From Cladorhizidae sp. MBARI D1340-BT2 (Eukaryota > Porifera > Demospongiae > Poecilosclerida > Cladorhizidae): a DNA stretch of 64,000 nucleotides. The number at the start of each line of letters is the position of its first letter. Position 1 is the stretch's first letter. Location: NCBI GenBank assembly GCA_028752905.1, contig JAQNBH010000010.1, forward strand, positions 21,127,308 to 21,191,307, in the 5' to 3' direction. The position numbers and the translations under genes were made by a program. Below the pieces are notes generated by a model, which worked only from the letters and a program-made list of their open reading frames with translations, made no database searches and was not told the DNA's origin. Of the stretch, positions 1-10,699 are shown in pieces.

Positions 1-365
1 TGGGGGCTCCTAATTGAATCTCACTGCATTGGTGCCCGCAAATTAGAGTTCGGATGCTGCATGAAAATACCCCCAGGTCAACCAATGTCTGTGTGCTTTT
101 GAATGCGATTACTTTGACCAAAACATTCTTGTGTTTGACTCGTACTCCATCAATATATATAATAGGTTAGTAATTCAAACAGTACAGCTGCACAGAACAT
201 TGAACTCGAAAGAAATTTTTTTAAATACAAAAATGTTTCAATGTGTATGCATGGGAGATATAAAGATTAAAAAAAGGAATTTAAAACTTAAAATCCATGA
301 TATTATATACTGTATTGCATTCAGAAGTTGAGTTATTGCTCGATGGTTAAAATTTTCGCACCAAC
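1..365. other. 3' flank of the 2H phosphoesterase gene
   Basis: AT-rich sequence downstream of the terminal exon. It may include the 3' UTR. The short open frame on the plus strand has no recognisable domain and I do not support it as a gene. Confidence 0.4.
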
Positions 366-610
366 TTAGAAGGGGCACTTTTGGAAACAGTAGTAGTAAC
401 CCTGTGCATCAACAGGTTTGGTCATAGAAAGGAGTTCCAACCCACTGGCTCTCTCCATCCCAAAATAAGTGTTGCTAAGGTCAGCATACGATGATGGGGG
501 AATCGAATGCATTTGATCATGCCTTGAAACCTTAGCAATGGTTAGATGGGCCGAGAAAGACTTTGAGGTAGTAGGGAAACCACTTTGAGAGTAAGACTTT
601 CTTACCTCAA
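366..610 (-). CDS. 2H phosphoesterase gene, last coding exon with second HxT motif
   Basis: Terminal exon of 245 nt: 2 nt, 80 codons and a stop (366-368). A strong polypyrimidine acceptor (TTTCTGTAG, AG at 612-611) precedes it. It encodes the helix before the second motif, then the second catalytic H-x-T in SAHLTIAKVSR, an acidic/aromatic stretch with FG (NTYFGMERA), and the C-terminal GYYY strand typical of AKAP7-type 2H domains. Both HxT motifs of the gene are intact, so the enzyme fold looks functional. The 642-bp intron upstream (611-1,252) holds a CA-rich microsatellite. The ORF ends CFQKCPF. I saw no clear AATAAA signal on the minus strand below 366. Confidence 0.82.
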
Positions 611-639
611 CTACAGAAAGAGAGGAAGAAAATATACAA

Positions 640-875
640 TAATATACACACACACACATATACACTCAAACATACACACACATACATAAACTCAAACACA
701 CATACATACACTCAAACACACACATACACTGAAACACATACACACACACTGAAACACACACACACATACATACACTCAAACACACACACACACACACACA
801 CATACACTCAAACACACACACACTCAAACACACATACATACACTCAAACACAAACATGCACACACATACACATCA
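640..875. repeat. (CA)n-rich compound microsatellite in intron
   Basis: Runs of ACACAC broken by ACTCAAACAC and CATACA interruptions across about 235 bp, inside the last intron of the 2H phosphoesterase gene. It begins about 30 bp upstream of the acceptor. Minus-strand reading frames here are cysteine/valine runs produced by the repeat, not genes. Confidence 0.9.
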
Positions 876-1252
876 CACATGCACAACTTCCTAGAGACAA
901 ATCTATTATGACCATCATTTGCAAAATTGGTAGAAGAATGACTTGCACACAAATGCAAGTAGGACTGCAGGCATCAGCTTTTGGATGGGCTCTTATAAAT
1001 GGGGTTTCTATAATAATTTACTGGGGTAAAAATCTCACCAGCAAAAAAAATAAAATAATAAAAAAATCATTTTAGCATTTTTTAATTTAAACATGCCACT
1101 TGTAGAGTAAAACATGTAGACACTAACACTATTAGCTTATGCTGGTTGACAGAACGAAATTGCAATGCCCTTCTCAATAATAACCTCAGCATGTCCAAAA
1201 AAATACGAGATCCTGAATGAACTGGTCTTTGACTACGTCATAGTATTTTTAC

Positions 1253-1419
1253 CAACAATACTCTCAAGTTCCTTCTTAGAATCTCCTTCAGCAATCTTTG
1301 CAAAGACAACTTTATTTGAAAAATGTCCAATCCCTGACAGCTCTAAGTCCATAGGATCTACATCCAGTGAGAAGTCCGTGGTTATTTTCTTAGTAACTTC
1401 ACAAAGAATTTGCTTTGCC
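1253..1419 (-). CDS. 2H phosphoesterase gene, middle exon
   Basis: This exon of 167 nt is 1 nt, 55 codons and 1 nt, between acceptor TTCCCAG (AG at 1,421-1,420) and donor G|GTAAAA (GT at 1,252-1,251). It encodes the central strand region of the 2H fold, including LELSGIGHFSNKVVFAKIAE. This corresponds to the family's 'GIG.F.N.V.FAK.AEG' segment between the two HxT motifs. The joins are phase-perfect on both sides: AG|G gives Arg upstream and G|TT gives Val downstream. The 9,280-bp intron upstream is unusually large and holds a minisatellite, a foldback element and transposon scraps. Confidence 0.82.
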
Positions 1420-2440
1420 CTGGGAATAAAAAAACAGCAACAACAACACACAAAACTTCAACAGCAAACAGACGGTAGGCCGTCTGAAGTTAAGAATGTA
1501 AATTGCAGCTACTGTTAGAGCACTAGATACAACAATTATATACATATGGTTTATCAATGGTGGCTTAGGAAATTTTATGATGGTCAGATCTGGAAGTGGT
1601 CTGCATGTGGCTTTTCTTGAATGCAATAGTATCATACACACAATTGTTGTCAATGTCTTAGTACTACATACAGAAATAATCAATCAAAACCCACCAAATA
1701 CTTGTCTACACCCTCACCTTCCAAGCGTCATCGGTATCAAATAAATTACCATATTTCCTCTATTAGAATGCATATTTCCTCTTTTAGATGTGTATTTCCT
1801 CTATTAGAATGTGTGAGTTCCATTAATTTCTTGAACTGCCTAGCAGTGGTGTCTAATCCAGGTGGTTTTCTATCTGAGGGCGCATTATATTGTAGGAAAT
1901 GTAGCAAGTTTGTCTTAGATCTTTGGGAATTAAATAGCCTTGGGAAATAGTGCAGATATACCCTATTATTGCTGCTGGGTGTGTGTGGGTGTGTGTGTGT
2001 AGTTTTGCTCTGGTTGCTGCCGATCTACTACTCAGCCCTACCACCTCCTTGTCATTACCTTATGCCCACTTTAAGAGATCCCTACAAGTTCCTCTCCAAC
2101 ACTTGATAGTCGGTTGTCTCAGTTTTCCAGCGGCAATGAGGCATCTTCCCAGCATTCTTGTCTGTTTGGTCCCTTTGGTTAGATTTCTCAGAAGATTACC
2201 ACTTGCTTCCAGAAACATTTCAGAATCTAAATTAGCTGCTATTGTTGATGAAGTTTCCTCTTGATGTTACCAATGAGATGGTCTTTCTAATTCTCCTTCT
2301 CTCTGTTTCGAGGTCCCAGGGAAAGGTGAGCATGTCAGACTCCTTGTTGCCTCCCACATCAATTCATCAATCCAATCTCACACCTACACAGGACCCTCAG
2401 TATATCGTTCCAGTCCTCCTCAGCTTTGGCTTTTCAATCT
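1420..2440. other. Intronic stretch with no supported gene
   Basis: First part of the large intron. A short (GT)n run lies near 1,980-2,000. A minus-strand stretch of about 65 codons (about 2,070-2,265) is open and has fairly normal amino-acid composition, but it matches no family I recognise and lacks clear splice borders. Nothing else stands out. Confidence 0.35.
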
Positions 2441-2560
2441 CTGGCTAAGAGGGTTGCTTCTATGATTTTTAGAGGGGCTATCTGCATCACCAGCTTGGAT
2501 GCACTGGCTAAGAGGGTTGCTTCTATGATTTTTAGAGCGGCTATCAGCTTGGATGATTCC
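2441..2560. repeat. Two-copy tandem duplication, about 61 bp unit
   Basis: The segment beginning GGCTAAGAGGGTTGC at about 2,444 recurs at about 2,505 with few changes (one G/C change and a short deletion). Simple local duplication, intronic. Confidence 0.75.
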
Positions 2561-2623
2561 TTGACTAGATTTCAATGAGAAATGGTTTCATTATGAGATA
2601 AACATCCTCCAGCACATCAAAAT

Positions 2624-2720
2624 TCAGTCATCGCAACAATAGATAACAATTACAATAACCTTCTTAATAATCAACTTGAAATTGTCCTCTCTCGATGTTT
2701 CGACCAGAATAAATACGATC
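2624..2720 (-). mobile_element. Penelope-like element 3' tail fragment
   Basis: On the minus strand the sequence reads ...GAAACATCGAGAGAGG.CAATTTCAAGTTGATTATT..AAGGTTATTGTAATT. It encodes ETSREDNFKLIIKKVIVIV. The same tail recurs at 4,530 (+), 12,520 (-), 20,660-21,200 (+, with an upstream GIY-YIG-like piece), 47,010-47,540 (+) and twice at 48,955-49,070. I infer the C-terminal or 3' end of a Penelope-like retroelement. Only the repeat family itself is seen directly. Confidence 0.45.
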
Positions 2721-3491
2721 TGAGAAAAGGGCCCACTTCGGCCAAAAATATATATCTGCATTATTGTCATGAGGTTAAAGTTCAAGGATAGCTTAAGTAG
2801 AATGGTACTGTAATGCCATTCCAAAGTTATACACAGTTTTGCTTCCATTCTTCACTACACTGTCAAACTAGTCCCCCCCCCGCATTGATGACGTCACGTT
2901 CTTTATCGTAAGACGACCCGTACCAGAAGTAGTTTTTGGCAAGAGTATCTTTTGTGATCTAGGCAACGCTAGGCCATGGCGCTACCCTGTTAAATAGCTG
3001 GGACAAAGGGAGAAGAACTTCTTGGCATCTTGTGAAAGGTATGGTGTAGTCTTAGTTTGTTATTAGCTACACCCTGGCTAGCTACAATAGAATTTTGTTT
3101 ATTGTTTTGAGGGCTAGTTATAGGCTTAGCTATCTATAGTTTTATCGTCGTCTCTATAGGGTCCAACTGAATTTTTGCACCTTTACTACTTTGTTTAAAC
3201 TAAATTACACCCTAGCTACACAAGTCAGATTTTTGGTTTGTTTTGAGAGCTAGTATCTTCAAGTTATAGGGGTCCAAGTGTGTTTGTGCACCTTCACTAC
3301 TTTATTTTACCTTTGGTTTTGGATTAGTAGCTAAGCTAAAAGTGTAGTTTGATTGAGTGGCTAGTGCTGACAGCAGTAGATAATCCTGGTTATCTTTGTA
3401 ATGGTTATAGCAAGGACATAAAAATAAAATTAGCAGGATCAAATTAGCACAAGGAGAAGGTAGTGAGTAGCTAATTGAAAGAATGCTGACG

Positions 3492-3942
3492 TCATGGTTC
3501 TTGGCATGACCTGCTGTTGTGTCCTACTTTCTTGCAGGTCATGCACGTGCGGACCCTTTTTGTCGGTGGTGCTGATGTGGTCGAGTTCTCCACATCCTCG
3601 TCAACCACTGGTGACCAGCTCGACTGGATGGCTTTAGAAAAGATGATGGTTTGGGGCATAATTGGGGCATGTTATGTCTTTGTCCTTCTCAGGACAGAAC
3701 TGTCGGATGCTGTCAAATAAGTACCACTGTCGTTCTGGAGACAAACCTTTGGCGGGAATGATGTGTGGCATATCTGTGACTGTTGGTGTCCAGCAATGTT
3801 TGGCAAGCACAAACCGGTGTTGTACAGTGTCTGAACGCTCCTTTGCTGTCACTGTGCCTGGATCGGATGAACTGAATATGAATTGGTGGGAACGCTTTAT
3901 TCCTTCAAATGCGAAGCAAAGAAGTCTGTCCAATTGAAGCAA
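3492..3942 (-). pseudogene. Broken ORF ending in a CCHC zinc knuckle, family unknown
   Basis: A minus-strand frame is open from 3,942 to 3,634 (102 codons, DTVQHRFVLAKHCWTP and SPERQWYLFDSIRQF segments). It then continues in the next frame, after a one-base slip near 3,630, to a stop at 3,494-3,492. The second part ends in a perfect zinc knuckle C-x2-C-x4-H-x4-C (C codons at 3,543, 3,534 and 3,504; H at 3,519) just before the stop. C-terminal knuckles like this occur in MULE-type and other transposases and in some nucleic-acid-binding proteins. I do not recognise the upstream domain. It lies in the big intron of the 2H gene, same strand. A small intron at the slip is an alternative to a frameshift. 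Confidence 0.45.
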
Positions 3943-4187
3943 GGAATGATGGTGGTCAATTCACACCACTTCTGCTTCAACTCCTATTTGACATCAAACA
4001 CACACACAATATCTGATTGAAATCACCATTTTTTTGTAAGCATGATGTTTTATTTGTATGCACCTGCATTTAGCTCACTGTCATCTTCTATGTCACTATC
4101 ATCTGCATGGTCATCAGGTGTACAGAAATACTCTTCCAATACTTCCAAGCGGGGTTGCTGGTCTTCATGAGTTTACTGCGCGTCAGC

Positions 4188-4253
4188 TACGAAAACTGAA
4201 GGGAAGTTCCCGCGTGCCCGTACGAAAACTAAAGGGAATTTCCCGCGTGCCCG
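4188..4253. repeat. 33-bp direct repeat, two copies, CpG-rich
   Basis: Units 4,188-4,220 and 4,221-4,253 (TACGAAAACT.AAGGGAA.TTCCCGCGTGCCCG) differ at two positions. CpG-rich compared with its surroundings. A further partial GTGCACGCGG follows. It could be the end of an unrecognised DNA transposon. Confidence 0.7.
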
Positions 4254-4529
4254 TATTTTCATTCCGTGCACGCGGTAGCTTCGCTAAACTTTTTCTGACT
4301 GCTCGCTTGAATGGAAGGAAGCGCTTCTTGGCCTTAAAACTTTGCACAAAGATAGAGCAATGACCCAAGATGCCTCTGAGGTAATTTATGAAGGTAATTT
4401 AATTTATGAACATATCATGAATCATAACCTTGGTAGCTATTTCAAGTCCTAGTGCAAAATCAGTTTTGGGGCGAAGTGGGCAGATCGTATCACAGATGTG
4501 CTAGCAAGGCTGTAGTTGAAACGCCGACA

Positions 4530-4605
4530 GAAAAGCTGATCATTGAGAAGGTTATCGTGATTTTATTATGTCAACCGAGAGTTCATTGAGAGTTAGATGA
4601 TGCTG
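4530..4605 (+). mobile_element. Penelope-like 3' tail fragment
   Basis: Contains AAGCTGATCATTGAGAAGG, then TTATGTCAACCGAGAGTTC. This is the plus-orientation copy of the tail family seen at 2,624, 12,520, 20,660-21,200 and 48,955. Confidence 0.45.
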
Positions 4606-4887
4606 GTGTACCCCTTTTGAAGTTCCACCTTCAGCAGTGGCTAAGGCCATTCACTCTTTTCCTTGCAGATCTGCAGGAGGATCAGATGGGTTTTGTCCTC
4701 AACATCTTAAGTATGTGATCAGAGTCTGCAGGAGCTGCTGGTTGTCCCTTACTTCTTGCTGCCCGCACAGCTTTCATCAATACGGATCTGTTGGCTAAAA
4801 TGAGAAGGATGGTGGTGTGGGACCCTTAGTCATTGGGTGCACGCTTAGATGCCTGGCAGCCAAACATGCAAGCTTTTCATATGAAGA
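4606..4887. other. Intronic spacer, nothing recognised
   Basis: No repeat or coding frame of note. It lies between the Penelope-like tail and the foldback element. Confidence 0.4.
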
Positions 4888-5530
4888 GGAGACTTGCATT
4901 TTTTTAAATAAAAATAAATAAATTGTTGTTACCACTTTATAGCTCCATAGATTCTGTAAACTTCATGGTATGGACTTGGTATATAGCTCAAAAGATAGGT
5001 CTCTCTATGTGCTCTCTTTTGATACTAAAATATTTCCCATAGGTACAAGCTAAAGTGGAGGGAACCTTAAAACCTCAATGCCGCATAAATATCTCCAGAT
5101 TGTCAACTATGCAATGGCCGTTTTGATTAGGCGTTAAAATGTAAGTACATGGTCAAGCGTGCGCGCGGGGGGGGAATTAATTCATTTTCTCCCACCCGCT
5201 TTGACCACGTATATACTTACATTTTAACGGCTAATCAAAACGGCCATTGCATAGAGCGAGGACTGCTCTAGCCACTGGTGCTAATTTCAACTCTGCACTT
5301 GGCAATCTGGAGATATTTATGCGGCAAAATCAGGTTTTGAGGTTCCCTCCACTTTAGCTCCAGTAACTTGGCTATAGTTATACCCATGAAAAATATTTTA
5401 GTATCAAAAGAGAGCATACAGAGAGACCTATCATTCGAGCTATTAACAGGTCCATACCATGAAGTTTACAGAATCTATGGAGCTATAAAGTGGTAACCAC
5501 AAAAAAAAATTATTAAAAAATGCAACTCTC
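4888..5530. mobile_element. Foldback (long inverted-repeat) element
   Basis: Two arms of about 280-340 bp are inverted copies of each other. The left arm (4,896-5,165) has ACCACTTTATAGCTCCATAG, CTTCATGGTATGGAC and TAAAGTGGAGGGAACC. The right arm (5,180-5,523) carries their reverse complements. The ends match as TGCAA(G/C)TCTC. A short G/C-rich spacer (CGTGCGCGCGGGGGGGG) forms the loop. The right arm has about 60 bp not in the left. No coding capacity, so it is non-autonomous. A single arm of the same family sits at 14,600-14,995. Confidence 0.8.
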
Positions 5531-6665
5531 ACCCTTGAGCTGTCTATTGCTGCTCTCCTGGCACCTCGTTGACTGGGTTTCACGAAATGCCTTGGAGCTG
5601 AATCCATCGTTCATGCTCCCCCAATTTTCCTGCATGATTTATAGCCGGTCCATATGCTCCGCTTGAGAGATACGTTTGGAGCTCAACTGTGGGAAGTACA
5701 AGCCAATCTGTCCAGAACCAGAGACTTTGGGGAAGTCCCTCTCTGTGCTGCTCCAGGCCTTCTGGTTGTCAGTGCACAGGCTGAAACTCTCCTAGCTTCT
5801 CCTGTTGGTGGCATGGAGGGGATTGAGATATTGGTCGATGCGAAGATTGACCCACTGAAGGTTATGGTAGGCAAACTCTGTCACCTCCATGCACATGATG
5901 CTTTCTGCTTGCTTCATCATGCACTTATAATTTCCAAACCACTGTACTCTTTACGATCGTCTCCCTCTTCTTCACACCTAAGCTTCAAGGTTTTGACTTA
6001 ATCCAGTGTTCGATCTTGAGTGTGATCAAGATTCTCCTCAGCACAAAGTATAAAATTGTCACACGTTCAGACTGCAGCTAGGAAGGAGTCAGGGGACTGG
6101 ATTTACCCATGTCATCTTTGGGCCTCCAAATAAATGATGATGGTATTAGAGTGGTGGCTGGTTTGTGTTTGGGTGTTCGTTTGTAGGTCATTTTTCGAGG
6201 CATGCAGGTGTCAATGACCATAGATCTCTTGCCTCAATTAACATTCCATCTTGCCTGAAGCCTCCAGGAATTCCTTGCTTTAATGGCAAGTCACCTGATG
6301 GAGCTTACATTGTTCCCTGGAAGAATGACCATATTCTAGTGTAGACTTCTTGGCACCTTCCTATGCCAACCTACTACCTGAAGGTTAAGGTGTACTAGCC
6401 AATCAATCTGAGTCCTCTGAAATATAGTTACTACTCATTATTTTGTTCATATTGGGATAAAAACGACTGGAGTGTTGGTACAGGGACATCTTTGGAAGCA
6501 TCTAAAATATGAGTGTGATGAACCAGATTGCCATTGGTTTCCCCCGTTAGAAAATTTCTGTTGTCGTCCAGCATAGAAGCACTGCAGATGTGCTGGGTTC
6601 TAGTCGATCCGCTAGTGATGAGGTGATGACTATTTTGTTTGTATAATAAGTAATAATAACAACAG
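5531..6665. other. Intronic stretch, no supported gene
   Basis: Both strands have short open frames around 5,650-6,000, but none carries a recognisable domain or paired splice borders. Unannotated intronic DNA of the 2H gene. Confidence 0.35.
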
Positions 6666-6670
6666 CAACA

Positions 6671-6674
6671 AAAA

Positions 6675-6713
<39 letters not shown>

Positions 6714-6714
6714 A
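6671..6714. repeat. (AAAT)n microsatellite
   Basis: Eleven tandem AAAT units, followed by CAACAAACAAACAA. Confidence 0.95.
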
Positions 6715-6729
6715 CAACAAACAAACAAG

Positions 6730-7199
6730 TCATCCAAAGGACTGAATATTCTTACAAGATGCAGGAAAGCCTAAGATGTTTATGGTTAGGTCAAAGTGCT
6801 GGGCGTTTCCCATCACAGCATTAAGACTGTCATATATAGCATGATGCATCATGGGTCCTTGGCGTCATCATTCAGTGTATTGAGGGACCGTCCTGGTTAC
6901 TGGACCTTCTTAAAATTGTAACAGTTGCTCCAAAAAGGATGCTAAGAAGATCTTCGTGAAGAACATTTTCAAACTGTAAAGGATGTATATCATGATAATT
7001 ATGTATATATGGTGGCGAGCTGGGGGGAAGTAAATTTTAATGGTCAGGCAGGCAGTTGGTGCAGCTTAGGTATGGACAACTCCGCAAGACCATTTGGCAT
7101 ATACCCCAGGTTCACAAAACTACTTTAACCTTTTAACCTGATAGGTCCACAAGATCTTCCCTTCAAATTCTCGTTTTGCATATACAAAAATTGAAGTAA
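6730..7199. other. Intronic stretch, nothing recognised
   Basis: Unique-looking sequence before the minisatellite. No coding or repeat signal I can support. Confidence 0.35.
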
Positions 7200-7690
7200 G
7201 ATGAGCAAGAATATTAGAGTTGATGAGCAACCATTATGAGTAAGATGAGCGAAATACCCGACAGTTGACGAGAAACAATAATGAGTAAGATGAGCAGAAT
7301 ATCAGAGTGTTGATGAGCAGCCATCATGAGTAAGATGAGCAGATATCCGAGAGTTGACGAGAAGCCATCATGAGTAAGATGAGCAGGAATATGAGAGAGT
7401 TGACGAGAAGCCATCATGAGTAAGATGAGCAGGAATATGAGAGAGTTGATGAATAGTCATCATGTATAAGATGAGCAGGAATATCAGGCAATTGATTAGG
7501 AGCGATCATGAGTAAGATGAGTAGGAAAATCAGAGAGTTGATAAGCAGCCATCATAGTAAGGTGGAGTAGGAATATCAGAGAGTTGACGAGAAGCCATCA
7601 TGAGTAAAATGGAGTAGGAATATCAGCGAGTCAATGAGAAATGATCATTAGTAAGATGAGAAAAATCAGGCAATTGATGAGGAGGCACCT
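7200..7690. repeat. Minisatellite, about 45-bp units
   Basis: About ten diverged units of the pattern AGTAAGATGAGCAGGAATAT, GAGAGTTGACGAGAAGCCATC, ATG. The best-conserved units are at 7,320-7,440 and they decay outward. The array runs directly into the 30-bp array that follows, and its GTAAGATGAG core resembles the reverse complement of that array's TCTCATCTT core. Confidence 0.85.
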
Positions 7691-9176
7691 GCTTCCATCT
7701 TCAGATACTCGCTTCTAAAATGTCTCATCTTCAGACACTTGCTTCTAAGGTGTCTCATCTTCAGGCACCTGCTTCTAAGATGTCTCATCTTCAGGCACCT
7801 GCTTCTAAGATGTCTCATTTTGAGATACTTGTTCCTAAGATGTCTCATCTTCAGACACTTGCTTCTAAGATGTCTCATCTTCAGACACTTGCTTCTAAGA
7901 TGTCTCATCTTCAGGCACCTGTTTCTAAAATGTCGCATCTTCAGGCACCCACTTCTAAGATGTCTCATTTTCAGGCACCTGCTTCTAAGATGTCTCATCT
8001 TCAGATACTTACTTCTAAGATGTCTCATCTTCAGATACTTGCTTCTAAGGTGTCTCATCTTCAGGCACCTGCTTCTAAGATGTCTCATCTTCAGGGCCTG
8101 TTTCTAAGATGTCTCATCTTCAGGCACCTACTTCTAAGATGTCTTATTTTGAGATACTTGTTCCTAAGATGTCTCATCTTCAGACACTTGCTTCTATGAT
8201 GTCTCATCTTCAGACACTTGCTTCTAAGATGTCTCATCTTCAGGCACCTGTTTCTAAAATGTCGCATCTTCAGGCACTTGCTTCTAAGATGTCTTCTTCA
8301 GGTACCTGTTTCTAAAATGTCGCATCTTCAGGCACCCACTTTTTCAGGCACCTGCTTCTAAGATGTCTCATCTTCAGATACTTACTTCTAAGATGTCTCA
8401 TCTTCAGGTACCTGCTTCTAAGATGTCTCATCTTCAGGCACCTGCTTCTAAGATGTCTCATCTTCAGGGCCTGCTTCTAAGATGTCTCATCTTCAGGCAC
8501 CTGTTTCTAAAATGTCGAATCTTCAGGCACCCAATTCTAAGATGTCTCATTTTCAGGCACCTGCCTCTAAGATGTCTCATCTTCAGATACTTACTTCTAA
8601 GATGTCTCATCTTCAGGCACCTGCTTCTAAGATGTCTCATCTTCAGGGCCTGTTTCTAAGATGTCTCATCTTCAGGCACCTGCTTCTAAGATGTCTTATC
8701 TTCAGGGCCTTTTTCTAAGATGTCTCATCTTCAGGCACCTACTTCTAAGATGTCTCATTTTGAGATACTTGTTCCTAAGATGTCAGACACTTGCGTCTAA
8801 GATGTCTCATCTTCAGGCACCTGCTTATAAGATGTCTCATCTTCAGACACTTGCTTTTAAGTTGTCTCATCTTCAGACACGTGCTTCTAAGATGTCTCAT
8901 CTTCAGACACTTGCGTCTAAGATGTCTCATCTTCAGGCACCTAAGATGTCTCATCTTCAGACACTTTCTTCTAAGATGTGACACTTTCTTCTAAGATATC
9001 TCATCTTCAGGCAACCGCTTTTAAGATGTCTCATCATCAGGCGCCTAAGATGTTTGACACTTGCTTCTAAGATGTCTCATCTTCAGGCACCTGCTTCTAA
9101 GATGTGTCATCTTCAGGCACCTGGTTCTAAGATGTCTCATCTTCAGACACCTGCTTCTGAGACATCTCATACATGG
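7691..9176. repeat. Large minisatellite, 30-bp units, about 49 copies
   Basis: The unit is AAGATGTCTCATCTTCAGGC plus ACCTGCTTCT. Variants (CACC/ACAC/ATAC after CAG; GCTTCT/GTTTCT/ACTTCT) recur in blocks. For example the TTTTGAGATACTTGTTCC variant occurs at about 7,818, 8,148 and 8,758, which shows higher-order duplication of blocks. Because 30 is a multiple of three, long frames stay open in several frames on both strands (10-residue periods SKMSHLQAPA, LRCLIFRHLL, LKMRHLRSRC). I treat these as by-products, not genes. The array lies in the large intron of the 2H phosphoesterase gene. Confidence 0.95.
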
Positions 9177-9729
9177 AAATAACACTCTTGTAAATCCCAG
9201 CCATGCATGACTCTATCCTTAACATAATAAGACAGTCCATTTAGTTACTACATGAATTTATAATTGTTCTCATACACACCACACCTAAATTAATGGTAAA
9301 CGAAACATGCCGAGGTGCTTTGTCAACATTGTTTACCTGCTTAGGATTAGAGGTGTGAAATTGTATCCCCAGAAATGCTAAGAATGATGTACATGTTGCT
9401 AGAATAGCTGTGAGAAATTAGGATCTAGTCTGTGGGAAAGAAATCCAATCACTCCAACCTATACAAAAGCTAACGGGGAAAAAATCACACACAGGGGCGT
9501 TCCTGGGCTGACATTCCAATGCTTCCCTCTGTCGAACACTATTAACATTGATAATCACAAGCAGTATATAATATATATACAAACTTGAAGATCATTGGGA
9601 ACATATATAATGCTATGTACTTAACACCAGCTTTTATACTTACACATGTAGAGAGACTAATGAATGTTTGTAAAAGGTCAGAAAAGTGGTTTCTTATTTG
9701 GGGTGGGGTGGGTAGAGGAGATAAAAGCT

Positions 9730-9730
<1 letters not shown>
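9177..9730. other. Intronic stretch, nothing recognised
   Basis: AT-rich unique sequence between the minisatellite and a CA repeat. No supported gene. Confidence 0.35.
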
Positions 9731-9767
<37 letters not shown>

Positions 9768-9768
9768 C
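9731..9768. repeat. (CA)n microsatellite
   Basis: Pure ACAC run of about 36 bp. Confidence 0.95.
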
Positions 9769-10330
9769 ACATAATTTTTATATGTATGCAAATTGCTGTT
9801 GATAGTAACTGCTGCATTGTGGAAGTACTGTTCCAGGCCTTTACTTCGATTTATGGAAGTTGTTCTGTTGAGAAAAGCTACAGAGGCCATGTTTACTGAA
9901 ATTCAACCCAAATCTGTTTACTGCCGGGAAAGAAGGTGTCCCTCTCCCAGATTACAGGGTTTCATCTGGGGTTCCCTCCACTCAGGAGGAGGGGATATCC
10001 ACCCAACAATTTTTACTGATATCAAAGTTCAAGTGCAAGTTGACAGTGTGTACAACTTCTATTTTACAGCCATGGACATTAACAACAGGGTGAGATCTGC
10101 TTAACACTATTCCACTAGCCTGGGACTAGTGTGAATGATCAAGGCAACATTGAAACAAGTAGCCATTTATTTATATAGAAAAGACAAAAGGTGGGTTAGG
10201 CAGTAAGTTTACAGCAACACAGTGCCAACAGTTATTGTTAACTCTATTTTTCTGTTCACCACAATGAAGGGCATTTCTTCACTGTGATAGTGAATTATTA
10301 ATTACAAATTACCTTCAACATGCACAGAAA

Positions 10331-10347
10331 CCCCCCCCCCCCCCCCC
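10331..10347. repeat. Poly-C tract
   Basis: Seventeen consecutive C. Similar homopolymers occur at about 14,974-14,990 and as poly-G at about 28,464-28,482 and 56,070-56,090. Their lengths may be unreliable in assembly. Confidence 0.9.
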
Positions 10348-10699
10348 AACAATACCATTAGAAAGCATTTTGAGTGGGCTACATATTATCAGGACCATAG
10401 CCAAATTTTTAGACCCTTTCACATCACCCAATCAAGTCAGTACTGGCATAAACTCCCCCTCCCTCCTAATTGTGTAATGTGGGTGGCTGCACAGTTCACT
10501 GGCTAATCTATCTGCATATCGTTCCTGCTGAAACCTGCTCCCCCCTATTGCTGCATATAGTGTTTGTTTGCCTCAGTGACCTGTAGCTTATTGTATTTGC
10601 ACTCTAATAATAATTATGAGCAGCTTGAAAAGATTCCCCCACAATAATATATATTTTTATGAATAGAATAGTTACAAGAATCATAAACCAGCCACGCAC

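Noticed and set aside
666..863. Cys/Val-rich minus frame
   Set aside because: Translation of a CA microsatellite lying in an intron.
7666..8981. Long open frames in the 30-bp minisatellite (both strands)
   Set aside because: The unit length is a multiple of three and lacks stops in several frames, so openness is expected by construction. No non-repeat domain or splice structure supports translation.
9793..10104. 103-codon plus frame with a donor-like AACAACAG|GTGAGA near 10,089
   Set aside because: Possible exon, but no paired acceptor, no recognised domain, and it lies inside the intron of the minus-strand 2H gene.
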